A stretch of 64,000 nucleotides of DNA from an uncultured bacterium (GCA_938084905.1 CALKEQ010000003.1:1-64000), one strand, 5' to 3'; numbered from the stretch's first letter, positions 29,033 to 38,608 are shown. The notes: generated by a model from the letters alone, not told the origin. Made by a program: numbers and translations.

Positions 29033-29918
29033 CTTTTTTCCTTGCCCACCTTCTGTGTACCCAGAACCACTCCTCAGGGAACGTACGAATTAAGGTTTCC
29101 AAAAAGCCATTGACCTTTCTCGCATTCTCTAAAATGACGCTTGATAGATGTCCATTCCTTCTTATTTCTATTGGATGGGAAAGAACGATCGTGTAATTTA
29201 GGAACCCCTCTCTTATGGAGTAAATGGGAATAACTGGTGCCTTTGTCCTAAGAGCTATCAATGGTACGCTCTTCGAAGTTGGAACTTTCTCTCCAAAGAA
29301 ATCAACGTAAACACATTTGGAACGCTTCTCCCTCTGATCAGCGAGGATCGCGACTATCTTTCCATCTCTTACGAATTTTACAACTTCTCCCACAGCCTCC
29401 TTATTCGAAATAACGGACAGGCCCGTTTTACTTCTCAGTTGATTTACAAATCTGCCAAGAAGCCTAAACCCCTTTAGAGGTTTCGCAATAGCAACGATTT
29501 CCCTCTTCAATAATTTGCTTAAAACTCCGGTTATCTCCCAGTTACTGAAATGAAATCCAAGTGCAATAGCCCCACGCGCATGCAGAGCCTCTGCAGCCCC
29601 ATCCTCCACTTTTACTTTGAATCTCTTCTCGTACTCACTTTCCTTTAGATAGGGAAAAAAAAGACACTCTACTAAGTTTATTCCAAGGTTTTCAAAAACC
29701 CTCTTTGCGCATCTTTTCAATTCTTCATCGGAGAGGGACTTGAAAGCCCTTCTCATGTTTTCGATGGCTACTTTTCTCCTTTCCCTCAATACGTAATACC
29801 CGATCCTGCCAAGAATCGTTCCTAAGGCTTTTTTTCCCCTGTCAGGGATAAGTCTTAAGATTTGCTGAAGAAACTTAAGAATTACAAAGGAGAATACATC
29901 AAGGAGAAACACGTTCAA
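29019..29918 (-). CDS. Lysophospholipid/lipid A acyltransferase, LpxL/HtrB family
   Basis: A 299-residue inner-membrane enzyme with an N-terminal hydrophobic helix and the catalytic HX4E motif (HFSNWE), plus LADQREKRSKCVYVDFFGEKV and APVIPIYSIRE, all typical of late lipid A acyltransferases. It transfers an acyl chain from acyl-ACP to lipid A precursor. The start is a TTG that overlaps the stop of the preceding Trm112-like gene (TTGA). It is the last gene of a long operon beginning with tRNA-Pro. Confidence 0.88.
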   Translation of the reverse strand: MNVFLLDVFSFVILKFLQQILRLIPDRGKKALGTILGRIGYYVLRERRKVAIENMRRAFKSLSDEELKRCAKRVFENLGINLVECLFFPYLKESEYEKRFKVKVEDGAAEALHARGAIALGFHFSNWEITGVLSKLLKREIVAIAKPLKGFRLLGRFVNQLRSKTGLSVISNKEAVGEVVKFVRDGKIVAILADQREKRSKCVYVDFFGEKVPTSKSVPLIALRTKAPVIPIYSIREGFLNYTIVLSHPIEIRRNGHLSSVILENARKVNGFLETLIRTFPEEWFWVHRRWARKKVTEP

Positions 29919-30088
29919 GTATCAAGCTTTTTTGCCTCATCTATGAGCATGACAGGAATGTCATCGATAATTGGATAGAGGAGCTTGCACGATTCACACA
30001 CAAGCCCATCCTCCTTCTCGGTCAGTCTTATGTCACCTTTGCATTTGGGACAGCAAAGGATCTCAAGTAGTTCCCTGTTTATTGACAT
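29915..30088 (-). CDS. Trm112-family small zinc-binding protein
   Basis: This 57-residue ORF has the Trm112/YcaR pattern: ELLEILCCPKCKGDI, then LVCESCKLLYPIIDDIPVML. Two C-x2-C pairs (C13/C16 and C31/C34) bind zinc. In other organisms such proteins activate methyltransferases; the bacterial role is less clear, but they often lie near lipid A genes such as lpxK and kdsB, and here the gene overlaps the LpxL-like acyltransferase gene. It begins 11 bases after the rpsA stop. Confidence 0.88.
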   Translation of the reverse strand: MSINRELLEILCCPKCKGDIRLTEKEDGLVCESCKLLYPIIDDIPVMLIDEAKKLDT

Positions 30089-30099
30089 TTGAGTCTCCT

Positions 30100-31710
30100 T
30101 TATTCTCCGTTTTGCGCTTTAAGGCTGAGAGCTATTTTTTTCGATTTTTCGTCTATGCTCAAAATTCTGACTTTCAACTTTTCGTCTATTTTAAACAAGT
30201 CGGAAGGCTTTTTACCCTTTAATCCGTCCATCTGAGAGACGTGCACAAGTCCCTCAACCCCGTCCTCTATCTCCACAAATATGCCAAAATCTACAATGCT
30301 CGTTACGTATCCCTCTATAACGTCACCGGACTTGTACCTTTCTGAGATCCCGTTCCATGGATCCACCTTACTTACACGCTTAATGCTTAAGGAAAACTTT
30401 TTCTGTTCCCTATCGACCTTAAGTACAACTGCACTTACAGTCTGGCCCCTTTTGAACATTTGAGAGAAAGGTATTTTTCTCTTTGACCATGTTATCTCTG
30501 ATAGGTGGACAAGACCGTCTATTCCTCCTTCAAGCCCAACAAAAATGCCGAAATCAGTAAAGTTCTTTATCTTTCCCGTGACGACGCTTCCAGGAGGATA
30601 CTTCTTCTCAATTACCTCCCATGGATCTGGAAGTAGGCGTTTCAAACTTAGGGATATTCTCCTCTTCTCCTTGTCAACGTCAAGTACCTGAAGATCGATA
30701 ATCTGGCCTAAAGAGACAATTTTTCTTGGGTTTGTTAAATTCCTCTCCCAACTCATCTCGCTTACATGTAAAAGTCCCTCAACACCCTTTTCAAGTTCCA
30801 CAAAAGCACCGTAGTCCGTTATAGACACAACTTTCCCTTTAACTTTTGAACCCTTTGGGTACTTCTCTTCAACCTTAAGCCAAGGGTCAGGTTTAAGCTG
30901 CTTTATACTCAACTTGACTTTTTCTTGTTCTCTGTCCAGCTGGATGATCTTAACTTTAACTTCGTCTCCGGTCCTTAAATACTCTCTTGGATGGGAAATC
31001 CTTCCCCAACTTATCTCATCCGTAGGCAAAAAACCACTTACCCCATCTAGATCGATAAAAGCACCATCTTCCATTATCCTTTTTACCATTCCGTATAGAA
31101 CGTCCCCCTCTCTAGCATTTTTCCAAAATTCTCTCCTTTTTCTCTCCGCCTCCTCTATAAGGTAAAGCTTTCTGGAAAGGATAACACTGTTTTTCTTACT
31201 GTCGATCTTGATGACCCTGAATTTCAATCTCCTTCCAACAAAAGAGGAGGGGTTCTTCACAGGTTTTTTATCCGCATGGGAGAGTGGGAGGTAAGCCTTA
31301 ATCCCAATATCGATGAGAAAACCACCCTTTACCTCTGAGATTACCTCACCATCTATAGGTTCTCCTTTCTCAAGCGATCGGTGAATCTTTTCCCAGAGTC
31401 TCACAGTATCCGCTTTCTGTTTTGAAAGAATCAGGAAACCAAACTCCTTTTCTCTCCCCACAATCATCACTTCGATTGTGTCGCCTATTTTAACTTTAGG
31501 CTTTCCGTCCTTTTCTAAGGAGAACTCATGGAGAGGGACTTTCCCTTCGGATTTAAGACCCACATCAACTATAACACCATCGTCAGTTATATCAAGGACT
31601 TTACCCTTGATTATTCCTCCTTCCTGTAAATTCTTGACTGTTGATTCGTAAAGTGCGTTCATTTCTTCTTCCATTCTCTCGTTCCTTCCAGTATCAACAG
31701 TTTCCGCCAT
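30100..31710 (-). CDS. rpsA: 30S ribosomal protein S1
   Basis: The 536-residue protein contains six S1 RNA-binding domains, each recognisable by patterns such as GKVLDITDDGVIVDVG, GMVKRIMEDGAFIDLDG, GKVVSITDYGAFVELEKGVEGLLHV and GYVTSIVDFGIFVEIEDG. It delivers mRNA to the 30S subunit. ATG 31710 with GGGGGA just upstream is preferred over a GTG four codons earlier. The start lies 17 bases inside ispH; fusion of ispH and S1 domains is known in some bacteria, and here the genes are merely overlapped. Confidence 0.95.
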   Translation of the reverse strand: MAETVDTGRNERMEEEMNALYESTVKNLQEGGIIKGKVLDITDDGVIVDVGLKSEGKVPLHEFSLEKDGKPKVKIGDTIEVMIVGREKEFGFLILSKQKADTVRLWEKIHRSLEKGEPIDGEVISEVKGGFLIDIGIKAYLPLSHADKKPVKNPSSFVGRRLKFRVIKIDSKKNSVILSRKLYLIEEAERKRREFWKNAREGDVLYGMVKRIMEDGAFIDLDGVSGFLPTDEISWGRISHPREYLRTGDEVKVKIIQLDREQEKVKLSIKQLKPDPWLKVEEKYPKGSKVKGKVVSITDYGAFVELEKGVEGLLHVSEMSWERNLTNPRKIVSLGQIIDLQVLDVDKEKRRISLSLKRLLPDPWEVIEKKYPPGSVVTGKIKNFTDFGIFVGLEGGIDGLVHLSEITWSKRKIPFSQMFKRGQTVSAVVLKVDREQKKFSLSIKRVSKVDPWNGISERYKSGDVIEGYVTSIVDFGIFVEIEDGVEGLVHVSQMDGLKGKKPSDLFKIDEKLKVRILSIDEKSKKIALSLKAQNGE

Positions 31711-32542
31711 CTTTTCCCCCACACATTTTTTTTATTCGAAGGAAGATCCTATCTATTAAAAAATCAGGGGTCGATGTTCCACCTGTTAGGCCTACCACGT
31801 GGACACCCTTGAACCAAAGAGGATCGAGCTGATCCTCATTCTCTATGTGATAGGAACTTGGTCTTATCTCTTTTACCGCTTTGAAGAGTTTTTTTGTGTT
31901 TGAACTTTCCATTCCTCCAACTATTACCATAACATCAGCCATCTCCGCGATCCTTTGTGCCTCCTTTAATCTCACCTCCACTGCTTCACATATGGTATTT
32001 ACAGCGGTCACCTCATGAGCTTCCTCCAGAATCCTTTCAACTACTTTTTTAAAAACCTCTTTGCTCTGCGTCGTTTGGCTCACTATCCCTATCTTTTTCT
32101 CTTTTATCGCCTGCGGATCCTCAATTACAATACCATCATTCTCTATGTAACTCAATATACTTCTCACCTCTTGGTGGTTTCTGTCTCCAACAATTACAAC
32201 CTTATACCCCCTTTTCCTCAATCTCATAGCCTCCCGCCTCACTCTTTTTACGAGCGGGCATGTGGCATCCAAGGCTTTAATCCTCGTACCCTTTATATAA
32301 TCCTCCTCCTCTTTCAGTATTCCGTGAGTCCTGTAAATGACCGTTCCCCTTGTTATTTTCCTTACGTCGTCAATAGGGATGATACCTTTTTCTTTTAAAC
32401 TGTTCACCACCTCTGAGTTGTGGATTATGGGGCCAATGGTGTATATTGGTCCTTCTTTTTCTTTTAAAGCCTTGTTTACAATCTCCATTGCCCTTTTTAC
32501 TCCAAAACAGAAACCCAACTGCTTTGCCTTTATGATCTCCAC
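31694..32542 (-). CDS. ispH: 4-hydroxy-3-methylbut-2-enyl diphosphate reductase
   Basis: The 282-residue iron-sulfur enzyme of the MEP isoprenoid pathway reduces HMBPP to IPP and DMAPP. Its three cluster-binding cysteines are seen at C12 (LGFCFGVKRA), in DATCPLV, and in NTICEAV; the histidine of RTHG and the TQTT loop are also present. Located between cmk and rpsA, a widely conserved neighbourhood. It overlaps rpsA. Confidence 0.97.
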   Translation of the reverse strand: MEIIKAKQLGFCFGVKRAMEIVNKALKEKEGPIYTIGPIIHNSEVVNSLKEKGIIPIDDVRKITRGTVIYRTHGILKEEEDYIKGTRIKALDATCPLVKRVRREAMRLRKRGYKVVIVGDRNHQEVRSILSYIENDGIVIEDPQAIKEKKIGIVSQTTQSKEVFKKVVERILEEAHEVTAVNTICEAVEVRLKEAQRIAEMADVMVIVGGMESSNTKKLFKAVKEIRPSSYHIENEDQLDPLWFKGVHVVGLTGGTSTPDFLIDRIFLRIKKMCGGKDGGNC

Positions 32543-32545
32543 TTC

Positions 32546-33193
32546 TTATCCTACATGCTTAAGAAGTTCTTTTACAACTTCATCCACCGTGAGTCCTGTC
32601 GTGTCAAGGTAATGAGCTCCGGAAGGGATGACAAGCGGTGCAATGGGCCTAAGACTATCCTCCCTGTCCCTTTTTTCTATCTCCTCCCTTATTTTTTCCA
32701 AGGTAACATTGTCCATCCTTCTTTTCAGTTCGAGGAACCTTCTCTTTGCCCTCTCTTCGATTTTTGCATCAAGAAAGAATTTAACATCCGCATCAGGGAA
32801 AACCACACTACCCGTATCGCGTCCCTCTATAACTATTCCACCATTTTTACCCACATCCCTTTGAATTTTTTTCAAGTACTCTCTCACAGCAGGATTTTTT
32901 GACAGTTCTGAAGCAAGAAGGGAAATTTGCGGATCCCTTAATTCCTCTTTTAGTTCAACCCCATCAAGAAAGACTTTTGTGTCTTTTCCAAATTCAAAGC
33001 TGAGTTTGACTTTCCCTAAGAACTGCTCAAGGTCTTCCTCCTCTTTCTTCATCTTATAGGCATATGCAACTGCCCTGAACATGGCACCAGTGTCCACATA
33101 GACATAACCGAGTCTCTCTGCAAGAATCCTAGCAACAGTACTTTTACCGGCGCCTGAAGGTCCATCGATTGTGATAACAAGCTTTCTAGCCAC
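32546..33193 (-). CDS. cmk: Cytidylate kinase
   Basis: The 215-residue kinase has the P-loop GPSGAGKST, the AMP/CMP-binding DTGAMFRA and the lid motif RDTGSVVFPDA, and phosphorylates CMP and dCMP. The GTG start at 33193, overlapping the hisC stop by eight bases, gives the usual family start (VARKLVITIDGPSG); a longer frame with 19 more residues reads into hisC and lacks family similarity. The cmk-ispH-rpsA order is conserved in many bacteria. Confidence 0.93.
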   Translation of the reverse strand: MARKLVITIDGPSGAGKSTVARILAERLGYVYVDTGAMFRAVAYAYKMKKEEEDLEQFLGKVKLSFEFGKDTKVFLDGVELKEELRDPQISLLASELSKNPAVREYLKKIQRDVGKNGGIVIEGRDTGSVVFPDADVKFFLDAKIEERAKRRFLELKRRMDNVTLEKIREEIEKRDREDSLRPIAPLVIPSGAHYLDTTGLTVDEVVKELLKHVG

Positions 33194-34259
33194 CCTGTAA
33201 AATCCTCCGAAGTGCCTCAACGAAAATCTCGTTTTCCTCTTTTTTTCCAACAGTTACTCTTACGTACTCTGGAAGGCCAAGAGGCCCCATCCACCTGATT
33301 ATGATCTTCTGCTCTGAAAGTTTCCTCACAATATTCTCTGCTTCGCTGCCAAGTCTAACCAAGACAAAATTCGACTCACTCCTTATGAACTCTAAACCCA
33401 AATCTTCAAGACTCTTATACAAGGACCTTTTTTGAGTCAAAATCGACTTCACAATCTTCGATGTGTAGAGTCTATCTTTGAGAGCCGCCTTAGCCGCTGC
33501 TATTGCTACGGAGTTTACGCTGAAAGGCTGTCTTGCCCTCTCAATTAGGCCTACTATACCAGGTTCGCTTACTGCAAAACCTATCCTCAAACCTGCAAGC
33601 CCATAGGCTTTGGAGAATGTTCTTAAGGTGATTACAGGTGCCCTGTCTAAATAAAGGAAAGATATTGGGAAATTTTTTGACTCCACAAACTCGTAATACG
33701 CCTCATCAACAACTAAAAGGACATCAGGGGGTAGGCTTTCGATGAGATACTCAAAGTCCCTTTTCCCTATAAGTGTACCAGTGGGATTATTTGGATTGGA
33801 TAAAAAGATTATGCGGGTTTCATCATCTATCGAATCCTTTATCCTTTCAACGTCTATGTGAAAGTCCCTCAAAGGAACGTATACCGGATCGTAGCCATAG
33901 ATCCTTGCAGCTATCCCGTAAAAGGGAAAACTAGGATTTGGGATCAAGACCTTTTTCCTATCCGGCCTTACCGAGATCTTGAAAACGATTTCTATAATCT
34001 CATCGGAGCCACATCCAAGAGCAACATTTTCCGGTTTTACGCCTAGATGGGCTGCTATCAATTCCTTTAATTCAGAGTCTCCATCCGGATACCTGTTTAG
34101 GAAGAGGAGAGATTCCATAATTGCAGATATCACATTTGGTGATGGTGGATAGGGATTCTCGTTAGCGGAAAGCTGAACGGTACCTTCCATATGTCCGTAC
34201 TTCAGTGACCTGGGATAGGCTGGTATCCTTTTTACGCTTTCATCTATTGTGAATCCCAT
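33186..34259 (-). CDS. hisC: Histidinol-phosphate aminotransferase
   Basis: This 357-residue PLP enzyme has LSANENPYPPSP near the N-terminus, CGSDEIIEIV, the NPNNPTG motif and the Schiff-base lysine in TFSKAYGLAGLRIG, matching HisC. It converts histidinol phosphate and 2-oxoglutarate, and could also serve aromatic amino acids. It overlaps a PHP-domain phosphatase gene by 20 bases, so two consecutive steps of histidine synthesis may be encoded here. Confidence 0.93.
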   Translation of the reverse strand: MGFTIDESVKRIPAYPRSLKYGHMEGTVQLSANENPYPPSPNVISAIMESLLFLNRYPDGDSELKELIAAHLGVKPENVALGCGSDEIIEIVFKISVRPDRKKVLIPNPSFPFYGIAARIYGYDPVYVPLRDFHIDVERIKDSIDDETRIIFLSNPNNPTGTLIGKRDFEYLIESLPPDVLLVVDEAYYEFVESKNFPISFLYLDRAPVITLRTFSKAYGLAGLRIGFAVSEPGIVGLIERARQPFSVNSVAIAAAKAALKDRLYTSKIVKSILTQKRSLYKSLEDLGLEFIRSESNFVLVRLGSEAENIVRKLSEQKIIIRWMGPLGLPEYVRVTVGKKEENEIFVEALRRILQGG

Positions 34260-34899
34260 AATGTTCTTTCCTTATAAGATCCTCCGCGTTCTTCTGCATA
34301 ATGTAAAAGTCCTCTTCTTCTAAGCCTGCCCCAATAACGACTCTCTTTGCGAAGCCCTCATCCACGAGATCAGAAGGGCTATGAGCATCACTCCCGAATA
34401 TCAGTTTTGCTCCGAATCTTTTTGAAAGGCATGCAACTCTACCATTTCCGAGTGAATGCCCTTTTCTGGCACTTATCTCGAGGAGCACACCTTTTTCCGC
34501 AGCCCTTTTTACGTCCTCCTCTTTTATCAAACCAGGGTGAGCGAGTATATCACAACCACCTTCTATGGCAGCCCTATTTGTTCCCTCTTCCACAGGTTCC
34601 GTGATGGTTTCGCCATGCACAATCACGTATCTTATCCCCATCATTCTCACCTTTTCGATCACTTTCCCGAGAATGGAAGCGGGAATATGGGTGAGTTCTA
34701 TTCCCGGGATTATTTTAATTCCCCAGTAAGAATCGGCTGTTATCTTAAGAACTGACTCTACTATCCTTTCAAAACTTGTTAGGTCAGCATGATCTGATAT
34801 CCCTATTACTCTGTATCCTTTTACGTACGCCCTTCTTGCCAGCTCTGAGGGCACAAGTTCTCCATCGCTCAGAAGAGAGTGAGTGTGAAGGTCTATCAT
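34240..34899 (-). CDS. PHP-domain phosphatase, histidinol phosphate phosphatase-like
   Basis: A 219-residue metal-dependent hydrolase with PHP motifs DLHTHSLLSDG, SDHAD, HGE and FGSDAHSP (polymerase and histidinol phosphatase fold). Overlap with hisC makes histidinol phosphate a reasonable substrate, but PHP proteins also include other phosphoesterases, so specificity is inferred from context only. It starts two bases after the nuclease gene. Confidence 0.78.
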   Translation of the reverse strand: MIDLHTHSLLSDGELVPSELARRAYVKGYRVIGISDHADLTSFERIVESVLKITADSYWGIKIIPGIELTHIPASILGKVIEKVRMMGIRYVIVHGETITEPVEEGTNRAAIEGGCDILAHPGLIKEEDVKRAAEKGVLLEISARKGHSLGNGRVACLSKRFGAKLIFGSDAHSPSDLVDEGFAKRVVIGAGLEEEDFYIMQKNAEDLIRKEHYGIHNR

Positions 34900-34901
34900 C
34901 C

Positions 34902-35399
34902 TTACATCTTGTATTTTCCAAAATCATCAGGAGAAAGGCTTTCTAAAATATCCTCCCATTCCTTTGAGTCAGTCACAACCTTATCACCCTTCCTTTCAAA
35001 ATCGACCTTAGCAGATTTTCTAAGCACATCTTCATCTACATATATAGGTGCCTCAACTCTTAATGCTAAAGCGATAGCATCGGAAGGCCTAGAGTCTACA
35101 ACCAGTCTCTTACCCTTAACGTCAAGATGTATGAGTGCATAGTACGTATTATCCCTCAGGTCATTGATTTCCACTTTTATGACCTTAACACCGAGATTCT
35201 CTAGAATGTTCTTTAAAAGATCATGGGTCATAGGTCTAGGTGTTGGTATATGTTCCAATGCTGTTGCGATGCTACTTGCCTCCAAAAGTCCTATCCAGAT
35301 GGGAAGTACATCACGGTCTTCCAGATCCTTTAGGATCACAATAGGCGTGTTCGTAAAAGGATCTACCGTTATCCCTGCTACTCTCATTTCTCTTAACAT
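34902..35399 (-). CDS. Bifunctional nuclease family protein (DUF151)
   Basis: The 165-residue protein has the pattern DRDVLPIWIGLLEASSIATALE and VVDSRPSDAIALALRVEAPIYV that defines the DUF151/bifunctional nuclease domain. Proteins of this family have RNase and DNase activity in some organisms, but the biological role in bacteria is poorly known. It commonly lies next to miaB in Desulfobacterota and relatives, as here (14 bases apart). Confidence 0.9.
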   Translation of the reverse strand: MLREMRVAGITVDPFTNTPIVILKDLEDRDVLPIWIGLLEASSIATALEHIPTPRPMTHDLLKNILENLGVKVIKVEINDLRDNTYYALIHLDVKGKRLVVDSRPSDAIALALRVEAPIYVDEDVLRKSAKVDFERKGDKVVTDSKEWEDILESLSPDDFGKYKM

Positions 35400-35413
35400 T
35401 TTTTCCTCCTTTT

Positions 35414-36724
35414 TTACTTTTGATACCCCTCTATAACTCCCCTTACCGAATTAGCATAACCTTTTATGACCTTAACTTCAACTGTTCTTCCAACAAGCTC
35501 GAGAGGACCCTGAAAGTTTACAACCACATTTGTCCTTGTTCGCCCGGTCAGTTCGAGCTCTGACCTTTTACTTTTTCCCTCAACAAGGACCTCAACCTTT
35601 TTTCCTTCCAGTTCCCTGTTCTTTTCGAGCGTGATCTTTCTCTGTACTTCCTGAAGTACATGGAGTCTTAAGTACGCCTTCTCTTTTGGAACAGGATTCG
35701 GAAGGGTTGAAGCTAAAGTGTACTTCCTTGGAGAGAATACAAACGAGAAAAGATTCTGGAACCTTACCCTTTTTACAAGATCCATTGTCTCTTCAAAATC
35801 CTCATCCTCTTCTCCAGGAAAACCAACTATGCAATCTGCCGTGATCGCGATCTTTGGGCAGGCCTTTCTTAAAGCATCTATTTTCTCAAGATACTCTTCC
35901 TTTGTGTAGCCCCTATTCATAAGTTGAAGGATCTTATTAGAGCCAGATTGAAAAGGTAGGTGAATATGCTCGCATAGCTTTTCTAGCCTTCCAAAACATC
36001 TTATCAATTCCTCTGATAAATCCTTCGGGTGAGATGTTACAAACCTTATCCTCTCAATACCATCTACGTCATTTACTTTCTCTAGTAACTCTGGGAAGGA
36101 GATGTCGTCTCTGTTTTTATTATAGGAGTTCACATTCTGACCTAAAAGTATCACCTCCTTTACCCCCTCTTCAGCGAGCCTTCTGATTTCATCGAGTACC
36201 TCTTTGCTATCTCTACTTTTCTCCCTTCCTCTAGCGTATGGCACAATACAGTAACTACAGAAATTGTCGCAACCTTTCATTATTGTGACAAAAGCCTTTA
36301 CCCTCTTGGAAGTGTAAGTTGGTCTGATGCAGAGTGAACCTTCTCCATCCTCTGAAAAGTCAAAAAATCTCTGACCGGCTTTGGCAGTCTCTATTGCTTC
36401 AATGAGCCTGTGAATGGAAGATGGACCTAAAGCGAAATCCACGTAAGGTAACCTTTCAAGAAGATTTTCTCTCTCAATCTGAGGAATGCACCCTGTAACC
36501 CCAACGATCAGCTTTTTCCTTTTTTTAAGACCTCCAATCCTTCCAGCGTAACTTAAAAACTTCTCCTCTGCCTTTTTTCTCACACTGCAGGTATTTATTA
36601 TTACTATATCGGCATCATTTGGCTCTTTTACTTCTTCAAAACCGATCTGGGTGAGAAGGGATGCCATCTTTTCAGAGTCATGCTCGTTCATTTGGCATCC
36701 CATCGTCTCGATAAAGAACTTCAT
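35414..36724 (-). CDS. miaB: tRNA-2-methylthio-N6-dimethylallyladenosine synthase MiaB
   Basis: The 436-residue radical SAM methylthiotransferase starts with MKFFIETMGCQMNEHDSE, the MiaB form of the N-terminal motif, and has CDNFCSYCIVPYARG as radical SAM triad and a C-terminal TRAM domain. It adds a methylthio group at A37 of tRNA. RimO is encoded separately, so both paralogues are present. It follows the fbp gene by seven bases. Confidence 0.96.
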   Translation of the reverse strand: MKFFIETMGCQMNEHDSEKMASLLTQIGFEEVKEPNDADIVIINTCSVRKKAEEKFLSYAGRIGGLKKRKKLIVGVTGCIPQIERENLLERLPYVDFALGPSSIHRLIEAIETAKAGQRFFDFSEDGEGSLCIRPTYTSKRVKAFVTIMKGCDNFCSYCIVPYARGREKSRDSKEVLDEIRRLAEEGVKEVILLGQNVNSYNKNRDDISFPELLEKVNDVDGIERIRFVTSHPKDLSEELIRCFGRLEKLCEHIHLPFQSGSNKILQLMNRGYTKEEYLEKIDALRKACPKIAITADCIVGFPGEEDEDFEETMDLVKRVRFQNLFSFVFSPRKYTLASTLPNPVPKEKAYLRLHVLQEVQRKITLEKNRELEGKKVEVLVEGKSKRSELELTGRTRTNVVVNFQGPLELVGRTVEVKVIKGYANSVRGVIEGYQK

Positions 36725-36731
36725 CCGTAAA

Positions 36732-37832
36732 CTATCCCCTTATTCTGAACTTTGCCTCAAGCTTTTCCATTTTCTTCACGATTCCGCCATATTCAAGCTC
36801 AGAGTAGGGAAGCATGGCAGCGCCTGAGAATCCCTGCATTCTCATCTCCGTGGCCTTTCTTGCAACGTTATCCCTTACCCAGTCCCAGTAGGGATGATCG
36901 AAGCAGTCAGCAGGCTCTGTAAGTTTCCCATTGTGGACACAGAATCCAAGCGCTGAGACACATGGAGGCCCATCAAAGTACGAAACACTTGAGTTCATCT
37001 TGACAGGCATAAGTGGACCTGTGTGACTTCCTCTCATAAATCCTGCTACGTAGTGACCAATGCTGAAGGGAGAGAGAACTTCTCCTGTGGCGGGGAATGG
37101 TCCCTGTACCCTAACAAGCATAACAGGGTCATCCTTACCTGTGTATCTTCCCGCGATGTTGTGTAGTCTGGTGGTACTAACGCATGCGGCTATTTCTCCT
37201 GTCTCCCTTGAATGAATCGATTCTATAACGAATCGCTCATTGTCCCTAAGAAGAGCTGCTATGTCGTAGAGTTCCTCGGGAGCGTTGAGCTCTATGATTC
37301 TATCTCCTTCCGTGTAACTCACATCCATGATGGTGAACTTGAAGCCCTTGGCCATATTGGGAGAGAGAATAAGTCCCGAGTTGTACATTGGGTCGGCAAA
37401 AGCGAGATAAAGAGGAAGATTGTACGCACCAGGATCTGTCTTGTCAGCGGCAAAGAGGACGAAAGGTTCATTGGTTCTTTCCTCAAACTCCATTTCACAC
37501 ACAGCTGGACCCATCCCCCTCACATTCCCTGAGAAAGCATCCTTGAGAAGATCCTGCCCAGCCCCATATAGTCCCTGTGATTTTGCTACCTCCGTTCCGG
37601 CGACGAATGCATCCCATGCGAGCTTATGAATCCTCTCACTTCCTTTTCCATCTCCATGTGAGAAGAGAATCGCGATGTCATCACCAGTGTAGGAAACAAA
37701 AAAATCGTATATAATTCCCGTTCCATTTTTTTCGATATATTCTCTTACCCTTTCCACTAGTTCTTTGCTCGGCTTTAGGTGACCACCTATACTACCCACA
37801 TCAGCCTTAATAACAGAAAGAGTTACCTTCAT
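36732..37832 (-). CDS. fbp: Fructose-1,6-bisphosphate aldolase/phosphatase (class V)
   Basis: This 366-residue protein matches the bifunctional FBP aldolase/phosphatase known from archaea and deep-branching, often thermophilic bacteria: VTLSVIKADVGSIGGHLKPS at the N-terminus, DFFVSYTGDDIAILFSHGDG, and MRGSHTGPLMPV are typical. It makes fructose-6-phosphate directly from triose phosphates and is a one-way gluconeogenic enzyme. ATG 37832 is supported by a GGGAGG site and an ATGA overlap with surE; a GTG two codons earlier is less likely. No classical FBPase is present in the window. Confidence 0.94.
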   Translation of the reverse strand: MKVTLSVIKADVGSIGGHLKPSKELVERVREYIEKNGTGIIYDFFVSYTGDDIAILFSHGDGKGSERIHKLAWDAFVAGTEVAKSQGLYGAGQDLLKDAFSGNVRGMGPAVCEMEFEERTNEPFVLFAADKTDPGAYNLPLYLAFADPMYNSGLILSPNMAKGFKFTIMDVSYTEGDRIIELNAPEELYDIAALLRDNERFVIESIHSRETGEIAACVSTTRLHNIAGRYTGKDDPVMLVRVQGPFPATGEVLSPFSIGHYVAGFMRGSHTGPLMPVKMNSSVSYFDGPPCVSALGFCVHNGKLTEPADCFDHPYWDWVRDNVARKATEMRMQGFSGAAMLPYSELEYGGIVKKMEKLEAKFRIRG

Positions 37833-38578
37833 AGCCACCTCCCAAATATTTTTTTGATTTTCTCCTTTGAGCAGTTTTGCACAACGAAGGCGTCAATTGG
37901 CGTAATTGAGACGAAACCATTGCTTACAGCAAAAAAATCCGTACCCCTTTTTGGGTTGAAATGGTTTGCTGATCCACCAATCCAGTAGTATTTCCTTCCA
38001 CGTGGGTCAATCCTCTCAACGACTTCATCGTTGTAAAGTCTTAGACCAGGGGACGTAATCATAAATCCTTTTATCTGGTGAGATGGAAGGTTCGGAATGT
38101 TTATGTTAAGGAAAATTCGAGAGGGAAATGGATTTTTTTTTATTCTCTCCACAATTTTCCTTACCGTTTCTGAAGCATCTTCGTACCTGAAATGATCTCT
38201 AGCATCTATGGAAACTGAAAGGGACCTGATTTTGAGGAAAGCGCCTTCTCTGGCTGCTGCCACAGTTCCTGAGTAGAATATGTCCTGACCCATATTTGGG
38301 CCTCCGTTTATCCCTGAAATAAGGAGATCTGGTTTTCTAGGGAGTATCGATTTGACCGCAAGAAGAACGCAATCTGCAGGGGTCCCGTTTGTTGAGAAAA
38401 TTTTATCGGAATGCTCCGTTATTCTTAAAGGCTTGTGCAAGGTTATGGAATGAGCCGAACATGTTCTCTCTCTATCCGGTGCCACAACGTACACTTCGTT
38501 CTCCTTAAGAAGGCTGTCTCTCAGGTATCTCAATCCAGGGGAATTGATACCGTCATCGTTTGTAAGGAGGATCAGCAA
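37829..38578 (-). CDS. surE: 5'/3'-nucleotidase SurE
   Basis: The 249-residue metal-dependent nucleotidase starts MLILLTNDDGINSPG, the SurE signature with the metal-binding DD, and continues with SGINGGPNMGQDIFYSGTVAAAREG. The TTG at 38578 with a GAGGAG ribosome binding site is preferred; extension of the frame runs through the upstream tRNA-Pro gene and is an artefact. It lies 30 bases downstream of tRNA-Pro and probably shares its transcript. Confidence 0.93.
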   Translation of the reverse strand: MLILLTNDDGINSPGLRYLRDSLLKENEVYVVAPDRERTCSAHSITLHKPLRITEHSDKIFSTNGTPADCVLLAVKSILPRKPDLLISGINGGPNMGQDIFYSGTVAAAREGAFLKIRSLSVSIDARDHFRYEDASETVRKIVERIKKNPFPSRIFLNINIPNLPSHQIKGFMITSPGLRLYNDEVVERIDPRGRKYYWIGGSANHFNPKRGTDFFAVSNGFVSITPIDAFVVQNCSKEKIKKIFGRWL

Positions 38579-38608
38579 GGTATCTCCTCGAACGTAAAAG
38601 AAGAAGTG

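Noticed and set aside
33194..33250. Longer Cmk start with 19 extra residues
   Set aside because: It is inside hisC, has no family match, and the GTG at 33193 gives the normal beginning.
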